DNA from: Opitutaceae bacterium
Lineage (GTDB): Bacteria; Verrucomicrobiota; Verrucomicrobiia; Opitutales; Opitutaceae
DNA length: 64,000 bases
Assembly: GCA_016715765.1 (NCBI GenBank)
Contig: JADJZJ010000006.1
Span: 62,001 to 126,000 of the forward strand
Direction of reading: 5' to 3'
The translations under genes were made by a program, and so were the position numbers. Below the pieces are notes generated by a model. The model saw only the letters and a list, made by a program, of their open reading frames with translations, searched no databases and was not told the DNA's origin. Within the stretch, counting starts at the first letter, position 1; each line of letters starts with the position of its first letter. This document shows, piece by piece, positions 55,649 through 64,000 of the stretch.

Positions 55649-55812
55649 CAGGATTTCCCAAATACACCCGAAGCTACTGCTAGAATAATTCCATGGTTCC
55701 CGTTGCCACCCGGACCTGAAAGCATGCGCCATCAATCTTGTTGGTCCGAGCGCCCACCCATTCTCTCCGCAGCCCCTGCCGGGATGATGCCGCCATCCAC
55801 ACCCCACACCCC

Positions 55813-57063
55813 ATGACCGTTGACCTCAAACTGCCCCCCCGGGCGTGGCTGATCGTGGGACTGCTCTGGGTGGTCGGGTGCCTGAACTATCTCGACCGCG
55901 TGATGATCACGACCATGCGCGGCTCGCTGAAGGAATCGATTCCGATGACCGAGGCGCAGTTCGGCCTGCTGACCACGGCCTTTCTGGTGGTCTACGCGGT
56001 CCTGAGTCCGTTCGCCGGCTACCTGGCGGATCGCTTCAACCGTTCGCGCGTCATCATCGGCAGTCTCTTTGTCTGGTCGCTCATCACCTGGCTGACCGCG
56101 CATGCGAAGACCTATGAGCAGCTCCTGGCGACGCGGCTGCTGATGGGCATCAGCGAGGCCTGCTTCCTGCCGGCGGCGCTCGCGCTCGTGGCCGACTATC
56201 ACCGCGGGACGACGCGATCGCTGGCCACGGGCATTTTGCTGGGCGGCGTGATGATCGGCGGGGCGATGGGCGGTTTGGGCGGCTGGATCGCCGAACGGCA
56301 CCACTGGAGCCTCGCCTTCTCGCTCTTCGGCCTGATTGGCATCGGTTTCGCCGTGGTGCTGCTTGCCCTGCTGCGGGACGCGCCCGAACGCGCCGGGGCG
56401 GCGGACGTGCCCGCCACCGCGCGGCCCGGTGTCCGCTTGGGTGCGGCGATCCGGAGCCTGTTTGGCAGCCGGTCCTTCATCCTGGCCTTCGTCTACTGGG
56501 GCCTGCTGGGGGTCGCCGCCTGGATGGTGATCGGCTGGATGCCCACCTACCTGCAGGAGCATTTCCAGCTGGCGCAGGGCGAGGCCGGGCTCATCGCGAC
56601 CGTGTATGTGAACGTGGCATCGCTCATCGGACTCGCCGTCGGCGGCGCGTGGTCCGACCGGTGGAGCCGCACCAACCGCCGCGCCTGCCTCCATGTCACG
56701 GCCATCGGCCTGGCCCTTTCGGTCCCCGCGATCCTGCTCGTATCAACCACCTCCGTGCTGCCCGTGGCGATCGCCGGGCTCGTGCTCTACGGCCTGACCA
56801 TCGCGTTCGCGAGTGCGGAGATGATGCCGATTCTCTGCCTGATCCTGGATCCGCGCTATATCGCGACCGGCTTCGGCGTGCTGAACCTCTTCGCCTGCGC
56901 CGTCGGCGGGCTCACCACCTATGCCGGCGGGGCGTTGCGCGACGCCCGGATTGATGTCAGCCTCCTGTTCATGGCCGGCGCCGCCGGCATGGTGCTGTGC
57001 GCGGCGATGCTCCTGCTGGTCCGGCCGCGGGACGAGTCCGCCGCCGCCCCGATTTCCCCATGA
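55813..57063 (+). CDS. MFS transporter
   Basis: 416 residues, twelve predicted membrane helices. The loop 2-3 motif appears as GYLADRFNRSRVI and the N-terminus LNYLDRVMITTMRGSLKE resembles anion/sugar-acid symporters (ACS-like). Imports an organic acid or sugar acid across the inner membrane. The ATG at 55813 is preceded by non-coding DNA. Its TGA overlaps the ATG of the next gene, making a three-gene operon with the DUF4434-like and Tat-exported proteins. Confidence 0.9.
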   Translation: MTVDLKLPPRAWLIVGLLWVVGCLNYLDRVMITTMRGSLKESIPMTEAQFGLLTTAFLVVYAVLSPFAGYLADRFNRSRVIIGSLFVWSLITWLTAHAKTYEQLLATRLLMGISEACFLPAALALVADYHRGTTRSLATGILLGGVMIGGAMGGLGGWIAERHHWSLAFSLFGLIGIGFAVVLLALLRDAPERAGAADVPATARPGVRLGAAIRSLFGSRSFILAFVYWGLLGVAAWMVIGWMPTYLQEHFQLAQGEAGLIATVYVNVASLIGLAVGGAWSDRWSRTNRRACLHVTAIGLALSVPAILLVSTTSVLPVAIAGLVLYGLTIAFASAEMMPILCLILDPRYIATGFGVLNLFACAVGGLTTYAGGALRDARIDVSLLFMAGAAGMVLCAAMLLLVRPRDESAAAPISP

Positions 57064-58052
57064 AAAAACCACTCATCACCGGCAGTTTCATCGACATCCA
57101 GCATGTCAACAACTGGGACGCCCAATACTGGGTGGACGAGTGCCGCGAATGGCGGGACGAGAACTGGGACGCCATCGTGGGCGACATGCACGCGATCGGG
57201 CTCGATACCGTGATCATCATCAATTGCGCGATCTGGGGCCGGCCGCTCTATCCCGCGAACCGCAGGACCGTGGGCATCCAGCTGCCGATGCCCTGCGCGG
57301 ATCCCGTGGGGGCGATCGTCCGCGCCGCGGACCGGCGCGGCATGGGGGTCTATCTGGGCTTGGGCGCCTTCGGCCGCTATTCACTCAACGCCAATCCCGA
57401 CCTGTCGCCCGAACATGACGCCTGGCTCGGCTGCATGGCGGAGGACCTCCGCGAAAAATATGGCGGTTACCAGGCGCTGAAGGGCTTCTACATCACCGCC
57501 GAGGCGCACGGCATCAAGGAAGGCGGGCTGTTCGCGCAGGATGACTGCGACAAGACCGCCCGGTTCGTGAAGAGCATCCGGGAGCGCGTGGGGGAGGCGA
57601 AGCTCATGATGTCCCCGGCCAACCTGAAGAAGCCGCGCCCCGAGCAACTGGACCCGCTGCAGCGGCAGTTGGAGCAGTTGAACGTCGACATCTTCGCCTA
57701 CCAGGATCACGCCGGGTTCGAAAAGGTGTACAAGAACCTCAATTTCTACGTGGCCGCCGAGGGCTACAGCCTCATCAAGCCGCTGCACGAGAAGCTCGGC
57801 CAGCAGATGTGGGTGAACTGCGAGGTCTTTGAATACACCGAGAAGCGTCCCGACGGCCGCCGCGTCTGCACGCCCTGCGAGTTCGAGCGGCTAGAGCGCC
57901 AGATGGGCGTCGCGGCGCCGATTGCCGACAAGCTCATCATCTACCAGTATCAGGGCCTGATGAACCAGCGCAGCAGCCTCGTGAACATCGGCGCGCCCGG
58001 CACCGATGCCCTGCACGCGGCCTACGTGAAGCATCGTGCCAGGCATATGTAA
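57060..58052 (+). CDS. DUF4434-like TIM-barrel protein
   Basis: 330 residues starting MKKPLITGSFIDIQH, followed by MHAIGLDTVIIIN, KGFYITAEAHG and VDIFAYQDHAGF: a repeating beta/alpha barrel resembling DUF4434 proteins, thought to be glycoside-hydrolase related but uncharacterised. Acidic residues at strand ends (Glu in ITAEAHG; Asp in YQDHAG) could be catalytic. No signal peptide, so cytoplasmic. Translationally coupled to the MFS transporter, hence probably acts on its cargo. Confidence 0.7.
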   Translation: MKKPLITGSFIDIQHVNNWDAQYWVDECREWRDENWDAIVGDMHAIGLDTVIIINCAIWGRPLYPANRRTVGIQLPMPCADPVGAIVRAADRRGMGVYLGLGAFGRYSLNANPDLSPEHDAWLGCMAEDLREKYGGYQALKGFYITAEAHGIKEGGLFAQDDCDKTARFVKSIRERVGEAKLMMSPANLKKPRPEQLDPLQRQLEQLNVDIFAYQDHAGFEKVYKNLNFYVAAEGYSLIKPLHEKLGQQMWVNCEVFEYTEKRPDGRRVCTPCEFERLERQMGVAAPIADKLIIYQYQGLMNQRSSLVNIGAPGTDALHAAYVKHRARHM

Positions 58053-58063
58053 TCCGCGCCCCC

Positions 58064-59761
58064 ATGAAATCCACCCGCCGCACCTTCTTGCAGAACACGT
58101 CGCTCCTGGCCGCCGCGCTCCCGCTGGCGAATTTCAAGCTCACGGCGGCGGGTGCACCCGCGCCCGCCTCGCCGGCTGCGGCGGTTCCGACGAGTGGCGT
58201 TTTGCGCGAGGTGCTCTTCAGCCCCGGCAACATCACGGAGCAGAAGAACTGCTACGACCGCTTCGAGCTGCTGAAAAAGCCGGCCGGCAATCCGGTGATG
58301 ACCGCGTCGATGCCCTGGGAGGGTGGCGGCGGGATCAACTGGGGCAGTGTCATCCGCTCGCAGGTGGACGGGAAATTCAAGTTTTTCTACAACACGGATT
58401 TTCCGGGGGCGCAGGAGGGCGCGGTCCTCGTGGACAATTCCATGCAGGGGAAGAACCACTGCGTCGTCTGCTACGCCGAGTCCGACGACGGCCTCACGTG
58501 GCGGCGCCCCGCGCTGAACCTGTATTTTCAGGACCAGTTCCCCGGCAACAACATCATCTTCGCGTGGGCCTCCTACTACAACGATGCCAGCACGGTGATC
58601 GAGGACCTGATCGAGCCGGATCCGGCGCGACGCTACAAGATGTCGATGTTCCACATCGACACGAAGGACCACGACCTCACCGGGGTCTGCCTGTTCGTGT
58701 CGCCGGACGGCCTGCGCTGGACGTTCACCGGCACCGTGCTGCCCTCGCAGGACGCGTCATCCATCTGGCAGGACAAGCGCACCGGCCGCTACTACGCCTT
58801 TCTGAAGGACCGGCATGCCGGCAACCGCAGCCGGATGCTCACCTACAGCGACGACTTCAGGAACTGGTCCGAGCCGCAGTGGATCTTCACACCCGACCAC
58901 GGCGACAATGAGGGCACCAATTTCTACAACCAGTCCGCGTTCACCCTGGGCGGCCGCACGCTGGGCTTCCTCAACCTGTACGATCTCTCGACGCAGACGA
59001 CCTGGGTCGAGCTGATCGAGAGCGGCGACAATATCAACTGGCGGCGGATGCCGTCGCGGCCGCATCTCCTGTCGCCCGGCGCGCCGGGGACCTATGATAG
59101 CGGCGGTGCCTATGTCGGGCTGGCGGAGCCGATCCTGGTCGGGGACGAATACCGCTATTACTACTACGCCTCGGCCGACCGGCACGACGCGGCCGATACC
59201 GGCGGCAACCCGGCGCAGCGTCCTTCGCTGGCGTATGCGACCTTCCGGAAGGATCGCCTGGTCGGCCAGCAGACTGAACACGACGGCTACTTCGTCACGC
59301 TGCCCTTCAAATGTCCCGGCGGCCGCCTCTTCCTGAATTTCGTCTGTCGCGGCGAGGTGACGGTTTCGATCAAGCGTCCGGGCTATGGCAACGATTACGA
59401 GGGCTTCACATTGGCCGAGAGCGTGCCTGTCACGGGCGACCACCTGCGGCAGGAAATCGTGTGGAAGCACCACGCGAACCTCGACGCGCTCAAGGGCAAG
59501 TACATCCGGATCAAGGTCGCCGGCAAAAACGTCATCGGTTACACCGCGGCCTTTGAAGTTGACCGGGTGGCAGCTGCCTTGAACGGTACCTATAGAAGAT
59601 CACCCAAAGCAGTGACACCAGACACGGTGTATTGCCTCCGTGGTAGGGTCCGGCCTCCCTCCTTCGCCCGGACTACGGAGGGCAGGCCGGACGGGCCGCG
59701 AACGGCAGGCGCACGCCAAACCGCCCGTCCGGAGGCATGGCCGCGTCACATCTTCAGGTGA
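58064..59761 (+). CDS. Tat-exported beta-propeller glycosidase-like protein
   Basis: 565 codons. Twin-arginine signal RRTFLQNTSLLAAALPLA, then repeated propeller strands (YAESDDGLTWRRPAL; VSPDGLRWTFTG; YSDDFRNWSEPQW) as in GH32/43-type five-bladed propellers or sialidase-like folds. No active site can be assigned by eye. The last ~40 residues (from RGRVRPPSFARTT) are encoded by a CCGGCC-type repeat and are not native; the natural end is near NGTYRRSP. Eleven bp after the DUF4434-like gene, same operon. Confidence 0.78.
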   Translation: MKSTRRTFLQNTSLLAAALPLANFKLTAAGAPAPASPAAAVPTSGVLREVLFSPGNITEQKNCYDRFELLKKPAGNPVMTASMPWEGGGGINWGSVIRSQVDGKFKFFYNTDFPGAQEGAVLVDNSMQGKNHCVVCYAESDDGLTWRRPALNLYFQDQFPGNNIIFAWASYYNDASTVIEDLIEPDPARRYKMSMFHIDTKDHDLTGVCLFVSPDGLRWTFTGTVLPSQDASSIWQDKRTGRYYAFLKDRHAGNRSRMLTYSDDFRNWSEPQWIFTPDHGDNEGTNFYNQSAFTLGGRTLGFLNLYDLSTQTTWVELIESGDNINWRRMPSRPHLLSPGAPGTYDSGGAYVGLAEPILVGDEYRYYYYASADRHDAADTGGNPAQRPSLAYATFRKDRLVGQQTEHDGYFVTLPFKCPGGRLFLNFVCRGEVTVSIKRPGYGNDYEGFTLAESVPVTGDHLRQEIVWKHHANLDALKGKYIRIKVAGKNVIGYTAAFEVDRVAAALNGTYRRSPKAVTPDTVYCLRGRVRPPSFARTTEGRPDGPRTAGARQTARPEAWPRHIFR

Positions 59762-59773
59762 TTCACAAAAATA

Positions 59774-60571
59774 ATGAACCAGCCTCCTTCCCGGTCCCAG
59801 GTCTGTGATTTTGCGCGTTCCTTCATCCGGTGGCGGCACGATACGACCAAGCGGAAAATGCTCACGGTCTCGCGCGAGCCGCCCACCACGCTGAACAATG
59901 TGCGCATGCCGCTCGAATGCTTGGCGACGGTGGTGCGCGGCGGCCTTCGGCAGGAGTTTGGACTCGGGGCCTCGTGCAAGACCGAGCAGGTTTTTGTCGA
60001 GCGCGACGTCTGGATGGAGCCCAATGCGGACATGTGCGCCGTGGCCGGCGCCGGCCAGTTCCTGATCATCAAGCGTTGGGACCGGGTGGACAAGGGGGTC
60101 ATGCTGCATCCGCCGAGCCTCGGCGTGCAGCCGGAACGGCAGTGCGTCGATCCGGCGGCGGCGTTTGAAACCCAGTCGCTGGCGGTCCGGCGTTGCACCG
60201 CCCACCCTTTGGCGACCATTGCCTCGGTCATTGAGACCTTGAACAGCGACCGCCCGGTCGTGGCCCGCACGACCTGCGCCATCGCCGATGGGCAAGTGAT
60301 ACTGGAGTATCCGGTCAAGACGGTGAACTACAGCGAGCGGCATCATTACTACCAGGTGGACACCGGGCCGGTGCTGTTTTTCGGCGAGCCGACGGGAAAA
60401 AACCTGATCGAGCATTTTCACCTCGCCTATGTCGCCCACCTCGGTGGCGACTGGGCGGAGTTTCTGGTCAGCCAACCGACTCCGCTGGCGGGCCTGCCGG
60501 TCGCCGTGCATCACTACAGTGGCGTGCACCGCGTCGGGGCACAGAATTCGCTCTGGGCGGTGGCGGATTGA
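59774..60571 (+). CDS. Hypothetical protein
   Basis: 265 residues, not recognised. Balanced composition with secondary-structure-like segments (LATVVRGGLRQEFGLG; GQFLIIKRWDRVDKG; YYQVDTGPVLFFGEP; FHLAYVAHLGGDWAEF) makes it the likelier coding strand than the overlapping minus ORF 59600-60529, which runs into repeat DNA. No signal peptide or membrane helix. Twelve bp after the propeller gene; may be co-transcribed. Confidence 0.65.
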   Translation: MNQPPSRSQVCDFARSFIRWRHDTTKRKMLTVSREPPTTLNNVRMPLECLATVVRGGLRQEFGLGASCKTEQVFVERDVWMEPNADMCAVAGAGQFLIIKRWDRVDKGVMLHPPSLGVQPERQCVDPAAAFETQSLAVRRCTAHPLATIASVIETLNSDRPVVARTTCAIADGQVILEYPVKTVNYSERHHYYQVDTGPVLFFGEPTGKNLIEHFHLAYVAHLGGDWAEFLVSQPTPLAGLPVAVHHYSGVHRVGAQNSLWAVAD

Positions 60572-60631
60572 GACAACCGGGGTGCGTCTTCAAATCAGGT
60601 TTTCCGCCTGTCTGCCGCGGTGAGGCCTGGT

Positions 60632-60693
60632 TGTAGGAGCGGCTTTAGGCCGCGATGTTGCGCTCCCAATCGCGGCCTAAAGCCGCTCCTACA
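60632..60693. repeat. Family-C hairpin repeat
   Basis: TGTAGGAGCGGCTTTAGGCC.. and perfect inverse between the convergent hypothetical and LacI genes; AGGC here replaces the ATGC of the 34319 and 51435 copies. Confidence 0.9.
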
Positions 60694-60739
60694 GGAAAAC
60701 CGCCTCATTTCAGGCACTCCTTCGTATCCCGGCCCGCAA

Positions 60740-61783
60740 TCAGGCGGGCATGGGTACAACCACCGGCCGCACGGTCGGCCGGTCCACCCAGCGGCCCTCG
60801 ACCATGGTGTAGACCGGGTATTCGGGGAGGCCGAGCTCGTTGTGCTGGAGCAGCGAGACGAGACACTTGCCCGCCGCGACGCCGAGCAGGTCGTTCTGCT
60901 CATCGATGCCCGCGATGTGGTCGGACTGGCCGAACCGGGAGATCAGCGCGATGCCCATCTCGTCGGGCACGGTGTACCCGAGTTCCTTGATCCAGTCGTA
61001 GACATCGAGCGGATAGCCCGGCAGGACCACGCAATCGACGCGCTGCGTCTTCAGCCACCGGCTCAGGGCCTGCTTGGTCACGGCCTTGGCGTAGAGCGGC
61101 GGCACATTGTGGGCGGCGGGCTGCGAGTATTGCTCGGCCAGATAGGCCCCGAGCATGATGCCGAGGCTGCGCTCGGAAAAATCCTGGTGCAGCACGAGTC
61201 CGATGCGCTTGTAACCCCGCTCCCGCAGTTTTCGCAGGCACAGCCGCATGTTGTACGCGTGATGGATGGTGACCCGGTGCGCGGCGACGTTCGTGATGGA
61301 GTAACCCACCGCCACCGTGGAGAAGTGCGGCCATTCGAGGTCGGAGATCGGCCCCGGCACGGGCAGCCGGGGCGGCAGCATCACGCCCTGGATGCCGCGG
61401 GCGCGCAGAATCCGGCTGAGCTGCCGGCCGGTCATTTCGGGATCGGTGACCTGGAAGGACTCGACGGAAAACCCCTGGGCCCCGGCATAGGCGGTCACCG
61501 CGCTGCGCAGGGTCGCCTCGGCCACGTTCCCCTCATAAAGGGCGGGATTGTAATTCAGCACGTAGGCGAGCACGCCGGCGAACCGGCGGCTTTCGCCGCG
61601 CCGGTAGGAGGAAAGCGCCGACAGCATGGCGTTGTGCTTGTAGCCCAGCTGCCGGGCGGTTTCCCGGACCCGTTCCGCGGTCACCTGGTTCACATGCGGA
61701 TCGTTGCGCAGGGCGAGCCCCACCGTCGTAAAATGTACGCCGGTGACCTTGGCGATGTCGCGCAACGTCACGTGTTTTTCCAT
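60740..61783 (-). CDS. LacI family transcriptional regulator
   Basis: 347 residues. N-terminal HTH VTLRDIAKVTGVHFTTVGLALR and hinge-like RVRETARQLGYKHNAML, then a periplasmic-binding-fold sensor (GVLAYVLNYNPALY; RGYKRIGLVLHQDFSER; ALISRFGQSDHIAGIDEQ). The usual hinge-helix sequence is somewhat degenerate. A variant of the shared operator (CTACTTGTAG on this strand) lies 63 bp upstream, so autoregulation and control of the CTACCTGTAG set are plausible; inference only. Confidence 0.92.
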   Translation of the reverse strand: MEKHVTLRDIAKVTGVHFTTVGLALRNDPHVNQVTAERVRETARQLGYKHNAMLSALSSYRRGESRRFAGVLAYVLNYNPALYEGNVAEATLRSAVTAYAGAQGFSVESFQVTDPEMTGRQLSRILRARGIQGVMLPPRLPVPGPISDLEWPHFSTVAVGYSITNVAAHRVTIHHAYNMRLCLRKLRERGYKRIGLVLHQDFSERSLGIMLGAYLAEQYSQPAAHNVPPLYAKAVTKQALSRWLKTQRVDCVVLPGYPLDVYDWIKELGYTVPDEMGIALISRFGQSDHIAGIDEQNDLLGVAAGKCLVSLLQHNELGLPEYPVYTMVEGRWVDRPTVRPVVVPMPA

Positions 61784-61846
61784 CGGGTGCGCAGAGAATC
61801 AGGCATGGCCGCCCGTTCTCCAAGGGGATTCTGGAGCGCAGCTTTC

Positions 61847-61856
61847 CTACAAGTAG
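61847..61856. promoter_or_regulatory. CTACAAGTAG candidate operator upstream of lacI-type gene
   Basis: Palindrome CTAC-AA-GTAG, 63 bp before the LacI-family start; reads CTACTTGTAG on the gene's strand. Confidence 0.55.
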
Positions 61857-61874
61857 AAAAGACGGCCGTAGGTA

Positions 61875-62020
61875 GGAGCCTGCTGGCAGGCGAAGGGAGG
61901 GCCTCTTCGACCTGTAGGGCTGCACCTTGGTGCAGCCTGATTACGCTGCGAAGCTCGTGCAACATTCGCGGCTGGACCAAGGTCCAGCCCTACATCGATC
62001 ATCGCCTGCCAGCAGGCTCC
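61875..62020. repeat. Nested inverted repeat upstream of lacI-type gene
   Basis: Outer perfect 19-bp arms GGAGCCTGCTGGCAGGCGA (61875-61893; inverse 62002-62020) enclose an inner pair of 25-bp hairpin units, 61913-61937 and 61970-61994, ending in the GTAGGGCT/AGCCCTAC type. Confidence 0.88.
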
Positions 62021-62023
62021 AAT

Positions 62024-62572
62024 CTAGGGCTTCAACTTCGTGAAACGCTGGATCTCCGGGTCCGTGAAGATATCGTGCTCGTCCGTGCTGTGCGTGGAGA
62101 ATTCCGAGACCACGGCCCCCTGGTCCCCGGCCTGGAACCAGTGCTTCAGGCCCGGGCGCAGCGTGTACTGGTCGCCGGGATTCAACTCGATCTCGTGCCA
62201 CACGGTGTAGGTTTTTTCCCGGCCGGCCGGCGGCCAGACGGACACGCGCGCCGGCGGCGGGCCCTCGATGTACAGGTAGACCCGGCCCCAGCGGCAGCGG
62301 AAGGTCTCCTCCTTGCCGGGATCGGCGCCGACCGGCGGGTGCACATGCTCGGGGCAGGTCTGGCGCGGCAGCATCGCGAGTTCCTTGGCGCAGCAGCGCT
62401 CGGTGTTGACGTAGACCAGCACGGCGAGGCCGGTTCGCTCAAAGTCACCGAGACCGAAATCGGCGATTTCAATCCGGTTCTTTTCCTCGGGGGTGATGAT
62501 CAGGCCGGCGCGGGTGGAAAAAAGCTCCGTCGCCTGCCGGCGGTAAGTGTCCTGTTGCTGGGCGGTGATCAT
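62024..62572 (-). CDS. D-lyxose ketol-isomerase-like cupin
   Basis: 182 residues matching the D-lyxose/D-mannose isomerase cupin family: metal ligands His-x-His in CPEHVHPP, Glu in PGKEETFRCRWG and His in LKHWFQAGDQGAV, with the terminal EFSTHSTDEHDIFTDPEIQR signature. Interconverts D-lyxose/D-xylulose or D-mannose/D-fructose with Mn or Co. Thirty bp after the E1-beta gene on the same strand, so perhaps one operon. Mannose isomerisation would fit the mannosidase at the window's left end. Confidence 0.88.
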   Translation of the reverse strand: MITAQQQDTYRRQATELFSTRAGLIITPEEKNRIEIADFGLGDFERTGLAVLVYVNTERCCAKELAMLPRQTCPEHVHPPVGADPGKEETFRCRWGRVYLYIEGPPPARVSVWPPAGREKTYTVWHEIELNPGDQYTLRPGLKHWFQAGDQGAVVSEFSTHSTDEHDIFTDPEIQRFTKLKP

Positions 62573-62602
62573 GTTGGGTGGGGGTGAAAGGCGGTGGTCC
62601 GG

Positions 62603-63619
62603 TCAGCGGCCGGCGAGGTCGCGGCACGCCTGGGCGATGCGCGCGGCGTCCGGGCGGTAGGCGTTTTCCAGGATGGGCGTGAACGGCACCGGCACGTCGG
62701 CGGACGCCACGCGGACGACCGGCGCCTGCAGGTGGTCGCCGAAGCGCTCCATGATCCCGGCGCAGATCTCGGCGCTCACGCCGCCGGTCTTGGGGCCTTC
62801 CTCGACGATGACAACCCGGCCGGTCTTGCGCACGGACTCGCCGATGGTCTCGTAATCAATGGGCGAAAGACTGCGCACATCAATGACTTCGGCGCTGATT
62901 CCCTCCGCGGCGAGGGTCCCGGCCGCGGCGGCCGCGAAATGGGCCATGAGCAGCCAGCCCAGCACCGTGACGTCGGTGCCGGGGCGGCGCACCGCGGCGC
63001 GGTCCAGCGGGACGGTGTAGTCGCCGTCGGGAATTTCGCTGGTGGCGTCGACGGCGCCGGGCTCGGCGCGCGCCCCCTTCGAGCCGTAGAGAAGCTTGTG
63101 CTCGAAAATCATCACGGGGTTGTCGTCGCGCACGGCGGCCTTGAGCATGCCCTTGGCGTCGTAGGCGGTGGAGACGGCGACGACCTTGAGCCCGGGCACG
63201 CCGGTGAAATAGCGCTCCATGCTCTGCGCGTGCTGCGATCCGCGGCCGGTGGCGCCGATGGGTGCACGCATGACCATCGGGACCTTGACGGTGCCGCCGG
63301 ACATGTAGCGCATCTTGGCGGCGTTGTTGATGAGCTGGTCGCTCGCGAGGAACAGGAAGTCGCCGTATTGCATGTCGGCGATGGGACGCATGCCCATCAT
63401 CGCGGCGCCCACGGCCATGCCGGTGAAGCCGAGCTCGGCGATGGGCGTGTCGATGATGCGGCCGGGAAATTTCTCGGCCAGCCCGAGCGTGACGGTGAAC
63501 GCCCCGCCCCAGCCGCCGGGGACGCCGATGTCCTCGCCGATGCAGAAGACGCGCTCATCGCGGGTCATTTCCTCGGCGATGCCATCACGGAGGGCTTCGG
63601 CTATGCCTTGTCGTTTCAT
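62603..63619 (-). CDS. 2-oxoacid dehydrogenase E1 component beta subunit
   Basis: 338 residues of the transketolase-like pyrimidine domain plus C-domain: start EALRDGIAEEMTRDERVFCIGEDIG, then TPIAELGFTGMAVGAAMMGMRPIADMQYGDFLFLASDQLINNAAK in order, and VIDVRSLSPID. Pairs with an alpha subunit to decarboxylate pyruvate, acetoin or branched-chain oxoacids with TPP. No alpha, E2 or E3 gene is in the window; the upstream neighbour is a PhyH gene, so this E1-beta is apart from its partners or they lie beyond the edge. Adjacent to the isomerase-like gene. Confidence 0.9.
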   Translation of the reverse strand: MKRQGIAEALRDGIAEEMTRDERVFCIGEDIGVPGGWGGAFTVTLGLAEKFPGRIIDTPIAELGFTGMAVGAAMMGMRPIADMQYGDFLFLASDQLINNAAKMRYMSGGTVKVPMVMRAPIGATGRGSQHAQSMERYFTGVPGLKVVAVSTAYDAKGMLKAAVRDDNPVMIFEHKLLYGSKGARAEPGAVDATSEIPDGDYTVPLDRAAVRRPGTDVTVLGWLLMAHFAAAAAGTLAAEGISAEVIDVRSLSPIDYETIGESVRKTGRVVIVEEGPKTGGVSAEICAGIMERFGDHLQAPVVRVASADVPVPFTPILENAYRPDAARIAQACRDLAGR

Positions 63620-63631
63620 AGGATGGTAAAG

Positions 63632-64000
63632 TCAGGCGCGGTGGATGACGGGGCTGCCGACGGGGTCGTTGAAGTCGTGCAGATAGCCGGCGTCCTGCCA
63701 GCGGGTGCCGGCGCGGAGGCCGGATTTTTCGGTGCGGAGATGGATGGCAAAGCTCACGCGCGGGCCGGCGGCGACGTTGGGGCCGCTGCCGTGGACGGTG
63801 AGGCGGTGGTGAAAACTCAGCGCGCCGGGGGCGAGCACCGCGGCCGATTCGCGCCAGGCGTGGCCGCCGCTTTTTTCCAGGATACGCTGCTTGAGCGCCT
63901 CGAGTTTGCCGCTGAAGAAATCGCCGGCCTTGAGCAGGCCCCAGTGATGCGAGCCGAGCACGAAGCGCATCGGTCCGGATTCGGCGGTCACATCACTGAT
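63632..64000 (-). CDS. Phytanoyl-CoA dioxygenase (PhyH) family protein, 5' part outside window
   Basis: C-terminal ~122 residues; the frame is open to base 64000 and reads SDVTAESGPMRFVLGSHHWG, the conserved PhyH block after the metal HxD, then FHHRLTVHGSGPN with the distal His and PRVSFAIHLRTE with the Arg for 2-oxoglutarate. The HxD motif itself is beyond the edge. A GTG at 63991 is internal, not the start. Twelve bp before the E1-beta gene, same strand. Confidence 0.88.
   Translation of the reverse strand: MSDVTAESGPMRFVLGSHHWGLLKAGDFFSGKLEALKQRILEKSGGHAWRESAAVLAPGALSFHHRLTVHGSGPNVAAGPRVSFAIHLRTEKSGLRAGTRWQDAGYLHDFNDPVGSPVIHRA

Noticed and set aside
59600..60529. A 309-codon minus-strand open frame over the hypothetical gene
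   Set aside because: It runs into repeat DNA at its 3' end and has the composition of a shadow frame; the plus-strand frame is more protein-like and fits the operon direction.

Overview
The window is about 64 kb of GC-rich DNA (stretches of A/T are rare) from a heterotrophic glycan degrader. The TonB-dependent receptor carries the N-terminal ILSPF-type motif common in Opitutaceae, and the mix of GH38, GH27, GH36, heparinase II/III-like, sialidase and sialate O-acetylesterase genes with LacI/AraC regulators fits the same group. I infer Verrucomicrobiota, family Opitutaceae; genus not determinable.

Layout. 1-3.7 kb: the end of a frameshifted alpha-mannosidase, then a threonine dehydratase (ilvA type) on the minus strand. 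The dehydratase is preceded by a branched-chain amino-acid leader peptide and attenuator, and its own stop codon has been lost to a REP insertion. 3.7-14 kb: heparinase-like protein divergent from a Gfo/Idh/MocA oxidoreductase - TIM-barrel isomerase - enolase-superfamily - ABC transporter run. 14-25 kb: second heparinase-like gene, PhyH dioxygenase divergent from an AraC regulator, and a GH27 - Gfo/Idh - GH36 alpha-galactosidase operon. 25-36 kb: housekeeping and miscellaneous genes (asparaginase, TRIC-like channel, MuiA-like protein, sialate O-acetylesterase, uvrC, cinA, GNAT, DUF1801) with very dense palindromic repeats and a decayed REP-associated tyrosine transposase (RAYT). 36-47 kb: a minus-strand ABC importer operon with two tandem binding-protein/permease fusion genes (the first broken by a TAG), a DppC-like permease, two ATPases and an isochorismatase-like hydrolase, divergent from a sialidase. 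48-55 kb: a non-pyrrolysine MttB homologue divergent from an FAD oxidoreductase, then a GNAT gene divergent from a TonB receptor. 55.8-60.6 kb: MFS transporter - DUF4434-like - Tat-exported beta-propeller operon. 60.7-64 kb: LacI regulator, D-lyxose isomerase-like cupin, E1-beta subunit of a 2-oxoacid dehydrogenase and a partial PhyH gene.

How it fits together. An eight-site family of the motif CTACCTGTAG (and close variants) lies in front of most of the catabolic genes and of the LacI gene itself. I read this as one regulon for uptake and breakdown of oligosaccharides through the TonB receptor, the ABC importer and periplasmic or cytoplasmic hydrolases. The ABC importers are unusual: the family-5 solute-binding protein and the DppB-like permease are one ~1,110-residue polypeptide, in three copies.

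Intergenic DNA is dominated by several families of inverted repeats, often nested one inside another. The GTAG-headed family flanks the RAYT and matches the architecture of REP/BIME elements. These repeats sit directly at gene ends, where they supply stop codons (AraC, TRIC) or destroy them (ilvA). I saw no tRNA, rRNA, CRISPR array, prophage or replication origin.
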